A DNA stretch of 55,431 bases, from the NCBI RefSeq assembly GCF_900155555.1, contig NZ_FUHN01000007.1, positions 616,651 through 672,081 of the forward strand. The letters are read 5' to 3'. Position numbers and translations under genes: made by a program. Source of the DNA: Mobilibacterium timonense. Lineage in GTDB: Bacteria > Bacillota > Clostridia > Peptostreptococcales > Anaerovoracaceae. Below the pieces are notes generated by a model. It saw nothing but the letters and a program-made list of their open reading frames with translations. It was not told the DNA's origin and ran no database searches. Numbering within the stretch: the first letter of the stretch is position 1; each line of letters begins with the position of its first letter. This document shows, piece by piece, positions 9,189 through 16,158 of this stretch.

Positions 9189-10400
9189 CTAGATGCCCTT
9201 TATCTTGAAGCTGGCAAATGCCATGTCCTTGTAGTCCCTCATTCCCGTGACGACGGCGTACCCCGTGCCCGGTCCCGTGTTCTGAACGTAGGAGAGATAG
9301 TAATCTTTTCCTTCTTCCAGCTCTTTTCTTCCATCATATACGCTGACCTTCGGCTCCACCTTGAAGCCCATGTAGGTGGTGCTGCTGTTTTTGATCTCCA
9401 CTGTGCACTTACTCATCGACTTCCTGGAGGAATCTGCCCCGTAGGCATTGTAGCCGCTGCCTGTATCCACGTACCAGAAATCCCTGTCCACGTTCCTGGT
9501 AATGCCGCTGACCTTCTCGGTGTTGCTCGCCTGCCACATTGAATAGAGATATGAATAGCTGGCCGAGGTCGCGTACTGGGCCATCCACACGTGGGTGTTT
9601 TCGCCGATGGTCACCGGATCCAGGTTCGACTGTAGAAATGAGCTGTTGCCGTACACCATGGAGTCATATCCCGCCTTTTCCACCGTCTGACAGAAGGCCA
9701 GAGCGCAGTCTGTGGCTCCAGAGGCCGTAAGACTGCCAGACGAAAAAGCCTCGCTCAGCCTGCCGCCATCCAGCAGCTCGTAGTCCATGACGAGCGGCAG
9801 ATCGACCTCGTAGTCTTTCGCAAGCTTCACCAGCTCATTGGCTTCCGCCTTCGCCTCATCCGTAGTGGTGGCCTGTGAGAACCAGTAGATGCCGGTCATG
9901 AGTCCGGCGTCCTCAGCCTCCTTGATGTTGCTTGCAAAATATTCATCAACATTTCTCTTTCCGGTGTTCCCGCCGGTGTATCCGGCTCTTATTATCACGT
10001 AGTCCACCCCGGACTTCTTGACCGCCTTCCAGTCTATGTCCCCCTGAGCATACGAAACGTCGATCCCGTTCAGTATGAGATAGTTGCTGAACCGTGAATC
10101 GTGGGTGAATCCGTCCGTGGATATCCTCTCGCTTCCTCCGTACAGCCCGTGAGCTATGACGAGTATCAGGATCAGGATAAGACCGGCCACGCTCACGATG
10201 AACCGCGGGCGCTGCTCCTTCCACCACTTCTTCAGCTTTCGTTTTACTTTCTTCTTAAATCCACGCAGCCCATAGAGGATATTGTCCGTAAAATATCCTT
10301 TTCTGCGGTGCCTGTAACGCACCGGCCGGGATGATCTCCTGCCGGCAGAACGCCTGCCGCCGCTGTATTTTCTGTTTTTATTTGTATTTTTTCCGCTCAT
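9189..10400 (-). CDS. Membrane-anchored GH25 lysozyme (N-acetylmuramidase)
   Basis: A 403-residue peptidoglycan hydrolase. Order: a very basic cytoplasmic N-terminus (about residues 1-66, rich in Arg/Lys), one membrane segment (FIVSVAGLILILILVIAHGL), a GH25 catalytic domain (GIDVSYAQGDIDW start, GIYWFSQ, and VMDYELLDG carrying the catalytic Asp/Glu pair), then a roughly 90-residue C-terminal beta domain with the VYDGRKELEEGKDYYLSY pattern seen in many clostridial surface proteins. The enzyme faces the wall and stays tethered. No Shine-Dalgarno precedes the ATG; an extended -10 sits only 9 bp upstream, so the mRNA may be leaderless. Confidence 0.9.
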   Translation of the reverse strand: MSGKNTNKNRKYSGGRRSAGRRSSRPVRYRHRRKGYFTDNILYGLRGFKKKVKRKLKKWWKEQRPRFIVSVAGLILILILVIAHGLYGGSERISTDGFTHDSRFSNYLILNGIDVSYAQGDIDWKAVKKSGVDYVIIRAGYTGGNTGKRNVDEYFASNIKEAEDAGLMTGIYWFSQATTTDEAKAEANELVKLAKDYEVDLPLVMDYELLDGGRLSEAFSSGSLTASGATDCALAFCQTVEKAGYDSMVYGNSSFLQSNLDPVTIGENTHVWMAQYATSASYSYLYSMWQASNTEKVSGITRNVDRDFWYVDTGSGYNAYGADSSRKSMSKCTVEIKNSSTTYMGFKVEPKVSVYDGRKELEEGKDYYLSYVQNTGPGTGYAVVTGMRDYKDMAFASFKIKGI

Positions 10401-10409
10401 AACGGGGGT

Positions 10410-10418
10410 ATTATAGCA
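10410..10418 (-). promoter_or_regulatory. Extended -10 promoter of the GH25 gene
   Basis: On the minus strand the sequence TGCTATAAT (TGn plus a perfect -10) ends 9 bp before the ATG. Transcription would begin about 3-4 nt before the start codon, which implies a leaderless message. Confidence 0.6.
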
Positions 10419-10458
10419 TACTCGTGGGTTTGAAACCGTATTATATTTGCGGGGGTTA

Positions 10459-10467
10459 TGTTATAAT
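10459..10467 (+). promoter_or_regulatory. Extended -10 promoter of the aminotransferase gene
   Basis: TGTTATAAT, a TGn extension plus perfect -10, with no good -35 at the normal distance. It faces away from the GH25 promoter about 45 bp to the left. The predicted leader is about 115 nt long. Confidence 0.6.
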
Positions 10468-10486
10468 GTCCATACTGATAATTGAT

Positions 10487-10552
10487 TAACGAGCAAGGCA
10501 CTTTCCCCGCCGAAAGGCCTTGACGACGGCCATCGGCATGTGTCACTCGTTA
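10487..10552 (+). other. Structured mRNA leader ahead of the aminotransferase gene
   Basis: An outer 7-bp stem TAACGAG (10487-10493) / CTCGTTA (10546-10552) encloses a strong hairpin that starts at the next base: CAAGGC (10494-10499) with GCCTTG (10517-10522), continued by CTTTC / GAAAG around a CCCGCC loop. A weaker third element (GCC-ATC-GGC) follows at 10529-10537. The layout resembles a junction-type cis-regulatory RNA. I do not recognise a known riboswitch class. Confidence 0.45.
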
Positions 10553-10587
10553 TGTGTTATGGTTTTCTGAAAGGAGAGTTTATTCCA

Positions 10588-11778
10588 ATGGTTAATCAGA
10601 AGTATTACGGCTACGGTACCGCCCCATCTGTGATCAGAGAGCTGTTTGCATATGGTCTCGAACAGGCCAAGGTCGTAGGCAAGGAGAACGTTTACGATTA
10701 TTCTCTGGGAAATCCTAGCATCCCGGCTCCTGCAAAGGTAAACGAGACCATCAAGAGACTGGTCGACGAGGAAGACCCTATCCAGATCCACGGATACTCC
10801 ATGGCTCCAGGATTCGAGAACGTTCGTCAGCAGATCGCAGACAACCTGAACCAGCGCTTTAACATCAACGCAAAGGCCAGCGAGCTCTTCATGACCTGCG
10901 GCTGCGCACCTGCACTGGTTTCCGTTGCTAAGGCCCTGACTACTTCTCCAGAGGACGACTTCGTTCTCATCGCCCCATACTTCCCTGAATACAACGTATT
11001 CTTCGGATGCGACGGCGCTCAGCTGAAGGTCGTTCCTGCAGACACAGAGCACTTCCAGATCAACATGGAGGAGCTGGAGAAGGCCGTTGGTCCGCACACT
11101 CTGGGCGTAGTCATCAACTCACCTAACAACCCGTCCGGCGTCGTATACACAGAAGATACCCTCAAGAAGGTAGCCAACATGCTCACAGCAAAGGGCAAGG
11201 AGTACGGTCACCCTATCTACATCATCGCGGACGAGCCATACAGAGAGCTGGTTTACGGCGGAGTTAAGGTTCCGTTCATCCCATGTGTTTACGACAACAC
11301 CATCGTATGCTATTCTTGGTCCAAGTCCCTGTCCCTGCAGGGCGAGCGTATCGGATACGTGTTCGTCAGCGACAGAGTTGAGAATGGAAAAGAGATCTAC
11401 GCTGCAGTGGCCGGTGCCGCCAGAGAAATCGGCTCCGTATGCCCTCCTACACTGATCCAGAGAGTTGTCGGCGAGTGTGTCGGATGCGAGCCTGACCTGA
11501 AGGCTTACGACGAGAACAGAAACCTGCTGTACAACACGCTGACAGAGTACGGCTACGAGTGCGCTAAACCAGACGGAGCGTTCTACCTCTTCGTAAAGGC
11601 TCCTAACGGTGATGCCAAGGCATTCTCCGAGAAGGCTAAGCTGGAGCACAACCTGCTGGTAGTTCCTGGAGACGGCTTCGCCTGCCCTGGATTCTTCAGA
11701 CTGTCCTACTGTGTTTCAAACGACATGATCAGAAGATCCCTGCCTGCATTCAAGGCCATGATCGAGTCCTACAACTAA
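10588..11778 (+). CDS. PLP-dependent aminotransferase, class I/II
   Basis: A 396-residue fold-type I aminotransferase. NSPNNPSGVVY (substrate carboxylate and ring contact), ADEPYRELVYGG (Asp for the PLP nitrogen, Tyr for the PLP oxygen), SWSKSLSLQGERIGY (Schiff-base Lys) and FRLSYC (the Arg that binds the substrate carboxylate) are all present. The amino acid substrate cannot be assigned; aspartate, alanine or aromatic amino acids are possible, and an aromatic role would suit the indolepyruvate oxidoreductase further right. The start is the ATG after AAAGGAGAGTTTATTCCA, not an upstream GTG at 10540 that lies in the leader stem. It is a single-gene unit ended by a strong terminator. Confidence 0.9.
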   Translation: MVNQKYYGYGTAPSVIRELFAYGLEQAKVVGKENVYDYSLGNPSIPAPAKVNETIKRLVDEEDPIQIHGYSMAPGFENVRQQIADNLNQRFNINAKASELFMTCGCAPALVSVAKALTTSPEDDFVLIAPYFPEYNVFFGCDGAQLKVVPADTEHFQINMEELEKAVGPHTLGVVINSPNNPSGVVYTEDTLKKVANMLTAKGKEYGHPIYIIADEPYRELVYGGVKVPFIPCVYDNTIVCYSWSKSLSLQGERIGYVFVSDRVENGKEIYAAVAGAAREIGSVCPPTLIQRVVGECVGCEPDLKAYDENRNLLYNTLTEYGYECAKPDGAFYLFVKAPNGDAKAFSEKAKLEHNLLVVPGDGFACPGFFRLSYCVSNDMIRRSLPAFKAMIESYN

Positions 11779-11831
11779 AGACTTATACAGCCAGTCACGC
11801 CATCAGCTCTCATGAGCTGAGGCTGGTTACC

Positions 11832-11876
11832 AAAAAGTCCCCTTTTCCGGCCAGTCGCCGGATGGGGACTTTTTTG
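11832..11876 (+). terminator. Terminator of the aminotransferase gene
   Basis: Stem AAAAAGTCCCC / GGGGACTTTTTT with an inner TCCGG / CCGGA stem, followed by a T run. A separate dyad, CAGCTC-TCAT-GAGCTG, precedes it at 11804-11819. Confidence 0.9.
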
Positions 11877-11996
11877 ATGCGTTCTGCTGCGTTTTGATGT
11901 TGTTTTTTTCATGTCATAAAGTTATTCTGTTATTGAGGTCATTCCACCTTCCACTTTGAATAAAAAACTCCCCCTTAGCCACCAGAGGAGGATCCC

Positions 11997-13445
11997 ATGA
12001 CATACAACGTTTCATTCGACATATGCGCAGTGGTGATCACTGCGCTCTGCATCGTCTCCATGCTGTTGCACAAAGACCTGAAACGCTTTGAGAACAGGGT
12101 GCTGCTCGGTATCCTGGCGCTCCACCTCATCGCGGCGGTTTTCGACATATGGAGTTCCGTCGGGAATTCTTACACGGTCAGCTATTCTTACGCTTTCAGG
12201 GATTTTCTGAATCTCGTATTTCTGCTCACACACTGCGTAGAAGCCGCATTGTTCGCATGGTATCTCATGCTCCTATTCGGTCTGGACATGGTCCACCGCA
12301 GAATCGTAAAAGCGATACTGATCTTACCCTAGCTGGCTGGCGTGGTCTTGCCACTAGCCCTGAACGGCATCTTCCGCTGGGTATTCTATTACGACGACTA
12401 CGGCGTCTACACCCACGGTCCCATGATGTATACGGTATACGGGGTCTCAATATTCTACATGGTCTTCTGCTTCATCGTGGTACTTATGAACCGCAACCTG
12501 CTGACCGGCCGCCAGTGGCGTGCGATGATCGGGCTGCTTTTTACAAGTCTGGTCCCGATCCTTGTCCAGATGATCTTCATCCCTCACCAGCTCATCGAAA
12601 TGTTCTTTCAGTCCATCGGATTCTACATGCTGATGACGACCGTGGACAACTTCGATGATCTCCGGAATCCGGTGACGAAGGTCTACAACAGGTACGCCTT
12701 CATCAAAGTGCTGTCCCGTCTCTCGGCAGCTGGAGCACCGGCCCGGCTGATCGTGGTCAAGCTCTCGAAAAGCCAGTATTTCAAGGCGGAGGGCTACGAG
12801 AACCTGCGGATAAACGCCCTGCTCCACTTTGCTGCGGACTGGCTGGACTCACTTGATCCCAGGATAAACGTCTATGACTGTGCCAGAGGATCTTTCGTCC
12901 TTCCAGTGATAACAGGCGATGCAATGTTCACCGCTGACCTCCGTTCAAAGATCGCCGAGCGGTTTAAGGAAAAATGGACGTACAGCGAGCTTTCACTGAC
13001 ATTCCCGGTTCAGCTCTGCACCATAACCATCCCTCAGGACGAACTGACCCCGGAAGAGATCCTGGAGATCATCGACATGCCTTTTGCAGAACGGGAGCCT
13101 GGGGTCACCTTCACCACCCCTTCTGAGGTAATGGCCAGCATTGCCGAATCCCCTGAGTCAGCGGCGGATACAATGGACATCCCACAGGAGCTCACGGACA
13201 CCCTCGACGCCTTTCTGGCCGGAGCCGCCACACTCACTCCCGCCGAGAAAAATGTTTTCCAGTGCTACACAAGAGGCATGACCCCGTCCCAGATCTCCGA
13301 AGAGATCTTCATATCTGTAAACACCGTAAAGAAACACACTAAAAACATCTACAGGAAGCTGGAGATAAATTCCCGCAACGAACTGATCATGTACGTGGAC
13401 CTGTTCCGGCGATGCAGACGGATAGATGATCTGGAAAACATCTGA
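11997..13445 (+). pseudogene. LuxR-type membrane regulator interrupted by in-frame TAG
   Basis: One reading frame of 482 codons is broken by a single TAG at 12330-12332; both halves are in the same frame. The first 111 residues hold about three membrane segments. After the stop, more membrane segments continue, followed by a degenerate GGDEF-like domain (NPVTKVYNRYAF, then CARGSFVLPV where GGDEF would lie) and a C-terminal LuxR helix-turn-helix (LTPAEKNVFQCYTRGMTPSQ, then SVNTVKKHTKNIYRKLEINS). The intact form would be a membrane sensor-regulator of about 480 residues. GAGGAGGATCCC precedes the ATG. The absence of any other damage suggests a recent mutation, a sequencing error, or readthrough. 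Confidence 0.75.
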
Positions 13446-13452
13446 TTTTTTC

Positions 13453-13484
13453 AAGCCTTGAAGCCCCGTGGTTTCAAGGCTTTT
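13453..13484 (+). terminator. Terminator after the LuxR-type gene
   Basis: AAGCCTTGAA (13453-13462) pairs with TTCAAGGCTT (13473-13482), with T-rich sequence after it. A perfect palindrome AGTACCC-ACC-GGGTACT follows at 13489-13505 and may be an operator for the downstream genes. Confidence 0.7.
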
Positions 13485-13637
13485 CAAAAGTACCCACCGG
13501 GTACTATGCACGGATTCAAATACAAGATATGCTGATTACAGAACAAAACAGCGCGCAGGTTTGTATCAGAAGGCCCCATCAAAGAAATAACAAGAAGAAG
13601 ATTATGATTTTAATTTAGGTAAAAAGGAGGTAATAAG

Positions 13638-14315
13638 ATGAAGTATGAAGTTAAAAATGCACCTTTTTCAATTCTGGTGTGCCAGCTTGACGGCGGCGAA
13701 ATGATGAAGTGCCAGTCAGGAGCCATGGCATGGATGACCCGTACCGTGAAGATGCAGACCAAAAGCGGCGGTCTGGGCGGCATGTTCAAGAAAGCCATAT
13801 CTGGAGAATCTCTCTTCCTCAACAACTATGTTGCCGAAGCCCCGGGAGAAATCGCTTTCGGAATGAGTTTCCCGGGACACATACTGGCCGTTGATGTTAC
13901 CCAGATGCCTCTTGTGGCTCAGAAAAAAGCTTTTCTTGCCTGCGAATCCACTGTCAGCATGGATGTTTTCCTGCAGAAAAAAATAGGCGCCGGCTTCTTT
14001 GGAGGCGAGGGATTCATCATGGAAAAATTCAGCGGCAGCGGATATGCGTTCCTGGAGGTAGACGGAGCCGTTGAGGAAAAAGTCCTTGGTCCCGGAGAAC
14101 AGCTGGTTGTAGACAGCGGATATGTAGCAGCCATGGAGCAGTCTGTAAGCATGGACATTGAAATGGTTAAAGGCCTTGGCAACATTGCCTTCGGAGGCGA
14201 AGGTCTGTTCAACACCATCCTCACCGGACCTGGAAGAGTATGGCTCCAGACCATGCCGATTTCAGCCCTTGCCAACAGCCTTGCTCCGCTTATAGCCGCA
14301 AACAACGGAAAATAA
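13638..14315 (+). CDS. AIM24 / TIGR00266 family protein
   Basis: A 225-residue soluble beta-rich protein of the AIM24 family. Typical features are the LDGGEMMKCQSGAMAWM start, GGMFKKAISGESLFLNNY, the repeated GEGFIMEKFSGSG / GEGLFNTILTGPGRVWLQT halves (an internal duplication), and a glycine-rich core. The bacterial function is unknown; the family name comes from a yeast mitochondrial protein. AAAAAGGAGGTAATAAG gives a very strong ribosome site. It is the first gene of a small unit with two lipoprotein genes 10 and 34 bp downstream, suggesting an envelope-linked role. Confidence 0.88.
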   Translation: MKYEVKNAPFSILVCQLDGGEMMKCQSGAMAWMTRTVKMQTKSGGLGGMFKKAISGESLFLNNYVAEAPGEIAFGMSFPGHILAVDVTQMPLVAQKKAFLACESTVSMDVFLQKKIGAGFFGGEGFIMEKFSGSGYAFLEVDGAVEEKVLGPGEQLVVDSGYVAAMEQSVSMDIEMVKGLGNIAFGGEGLFNTILTGPGRVWLQTMPISALANSLAPLIAANNGK

Positions 14316-14325
14316 GGAGGACACC

Positions 14326-14742
14326 ATGAAAACAAATACCCACCGGAACATTTCCAGGTTCCTGGCCCTTTCTCTTCTGATTCTGGTTTCCGTATTGTTA
14401 TTCACCGCCTGCGGAACAAGTGATGCTGAGAAGAAATTCATCGGTAAATGGGATCTTACAGAAGCATCTATGGAGGGTATCACCATGACGGGAGAACAGC
14501 TGGCTTCTTACAGCGGCACGGACACTGCAGGAACTATAGAATTCAAAAGCGGCGGTAAGTGTGCATTCAAAATTCTGGGACAGGACGGAAATGTAAAATG
14601 GAAACTGAAGGACGGAGACGATAAAACAGTGGTAGTTGAAGACGGATCAGACACCTTAACCGGCTCAATTAATGACGAAGGTAAGCTTATCCTCAATATG
14701 GAAAGCTACGGAATGACCCTCACTCTGGAAAAACAGTCATAA
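14326..14742 (+). CDS. Putative lipoprotein
   Basis: 138 residues. An N-terminal hydrophobic stretch ends in the lipobox LLFTAC, so the mature protein starts at Cys 28 and is lipid-anchored outside the membrane. The rest (FIGKWDLTEASMEG, IEFKSGGKCAFK, then LKDGDDKTVVVEDG) resembles the small beta-barrel lipoproteins common in Clostridia that carry a GxW start. No function is recognised. AAGGAGGACACC precedes the ATG. It follows the AIM24 gene by 10 bp. Confidence 0.8.
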   Translation: MKTNTHRNISRFLALSLLILVSVLLFTACGTSDAEKKFIGKWDLTEASMEGITMTGEQLASYSGTDTAGTIEFKSGGKCAFKILGQDGNVKWKLKDGDDKTVVVEDGSDTLTGSINDEGKLILNMESYGMTLTLEKQS

Positions 14743-14776
14743 GGGTTAATACTTGAAACAGCAGGAGGAATCTACC

Positions 14777-15436
14777 ATGAAAAAGAAAGGAATCATCTTA
14801 GCTCTGCTGATGGGTGCTGTAATGTTTGCTATGACAGCTTGTGGCGATAAGCAGCCTGTTTCGGTTTTCAATCCCCAGGAAGATTATGATGGATTTGAAA
14901 AACTTGCAGAACAGGATCTGGAAGGCACCGGGGACATAGACAAAATAATGCTGTTCGTCCCTGCTGAAAACACCAGTCACCACTCAACCTATGTAACCGG
15001 TTCATCTTCCGACGTCAACGCCAATATCTCCCTTGTGAACAGCAATACCATAAAAGCCAACGACAAAGATCCGGAAAAGATCCTTTCAGAAATGTCGTAC
15101 ATCGACAGCGACTATTTCTCCGGAGCAGAAAAGAAGGCAAGCGAGATCAAAACAGCTCAGGATGGAAAAGCAGCCTATATTTCAGACTATGAAATATACA
15201 AGTACGGCTCCGAAACATTGCAGGGATACTGCAAGACAGACTTTGTCCTGAAGCTGGATGACGACAACTTCATCTATGGAAAAGTCAACATCTCCATGAC
15301 TCACGTAGATAAATACGACAAAGATATAAAGGCAATTGTAAAAGAAATGGATCAGTACTACTGCGTGAAGATCTACTACGACAAGGATAAAGTTATCAAG
15401 AGAATGGACGCCATTAAAGGCGGAGAAACCAGCTAA
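14777..15436 (+). CDS. Putative lipoprotein
   Basis: 219 residues from the ATG at 14777, which follows AGCAGGAGGAATCTACC; a TTG 24 bp upstream is less likely. The signal MKKKGIILALLMGAVMFAMTAC ends in the lipobox AMTAC. The mature part is rich in Lys, Asp and Tyr, with NTSHHSTYVTGSSSDVN, a DYEIYKYGSETLQGYC segment and a VDKYDKDIKAIVKEMDQYYC stretch near the end. The family is not recognised. Its position last in the AIM24 unit suggests a joint envelope role. Confidence 0.78.
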   Translation: MKKKGIILALLMGAVMFAMTACGDKQPVSVFNPQEDYDGFEKLAEQDLEGTGDIDKIMLFVPAENTSHHSTYVTGSSSDVNANISLVNSNTIKANDKDPEKILSEMSYIDSDYFSGAEKKASEIKTAQDGKAAYISDYEIYKYGSETLQGYCKTDFVLKLDDDNFIYGKVNISMTHVDKYDKDIKAIVKEMDQYYCVKIYYDKDKVIKRMDAIKGGETS

Positions 15437-15443
15437 ACATTAA

Positions 15444-15507
15444 TTCCCAATATATCAATATATCCCCAATCATATTTCCAATATATTTCCCCAAATATAT
15501 TCCCCAT
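15444..15507. repeat. Degenerate short repeats between lipoprotein stop and terminator
   Basis: Five loose copies of a CCAATATAT-like unit separated by TTTCCCC- or TCAATATAT-like linkers. The stretch is very A+T-rich. No function is visible. Confidence 0.5.
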
Positions 15508-15509
15508 TG

Positions 15510-15546
15510 AAAAAGAGATGCGGCACAAAACGCCGCATCTCTTTTT
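15510..15546. terminator. Bidirectional terminator between the lipoprotein and iorB genes
   Basis: AAAAAGAGATGCGGC pairs with GCCGCATCTCTTTTT around a short loop. The A and T runs on opposite sides serve both convergent units. Confidence 0.92.
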
Positions 15547-15582
15547 AATCAGCTTTTCAAATCAGTGCTGAAACTATCTGTC

Positions 15583-16158
15583 CTACAGATCGTAACCAGC
15601 CTTGAATGCCTTCTTGTTCAGCTCTACGAACTTAGGCTTAACGTTCTTCTCGATCTGAGCATCCCAGTCAACGTGATCAAGAGTTCCGATAGCCTTTACC
15701 AGTGCTCCCAGAAGAACTACGTTCATTGCCTTAGGATTTCCCAGCTCTGTAGCGATATCTCCTGCCTTCAGAGACAGAACCTCGCACTTTGTCTTCAGAT
15801 CCTCGATGATGCCATCTGGATACTCAGCCTTGCCCAGGTTAACTGGTGCAGGGTTGATCTCGAAATCGTTTGCTACGATCTTTCCGCCCTTCTTCAGGTA
15901 TGGCAGCCATCTCAGAGCTTCCATTGTCTCGAATGCTACGATAACGTCAGCAGATCCCTTTCCAACGATTGGAGAAAGAACCTTGTCTCCGTATCTAACC
16001 TGAGTGCTTACGCTGCCTCCACGCTGAGACATTCCGTGGATCTCACTCATCTTTACGTCGTAACCTGCTTCCATCAGGCCGCTTGTAAGAATTTTACTTG
16101 CCAGAATAGTTCCCTGGCCGCCGACTCCTACGAGAAGGATATTCTTAACTTCGTTCAT
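15583..16158 (-). CDS. iorB: Indolepyruvate:ferredoxin oxidoreductase, beta subunit
   Basis: A 191-residue gamma-type subunit of the 2-oxoacid:ferredoxin oxidoreductase family, which with IorA decarboxylates aryl pyruvates to aryl acetyl-CoA and reduces ferredoxin. The start (NILLVGVGGQGTILASKIL) is the conserved glycine-rich motif, followed by SEIHGMSQRGGSVSTQVRYG. The length is that of a free IorB, not a fusion. Its ATG overlaps the iorA stop as TAATG, so the subunits are translationally coupled. Confidence 0.95.
   Translation of the reverse strand: MNEVKNILLVGVGGQGTILASKILTSGLMEAGYDVKMSEIHGMSQRGGSVSTQVRYGDKVLSPIVGKGSADVIVAFETMEALRWLPYLKKGGKIVANDFEINPAPVNLGKAEYPDGIIEDLKTKCEVLSLKAGDIATELGNPKAMNVVLLGALVKAIGTLDHVDWDAQIEKNVKPKFVELNKKAFKAGYDL

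Noticed and set aside
12330..12332. TAG decoded as pyrrolysine
   Set aside because: No pyl genes in the window and the protein is not a methylamine methyltransferase; a plain nonsense mutation is simpler.
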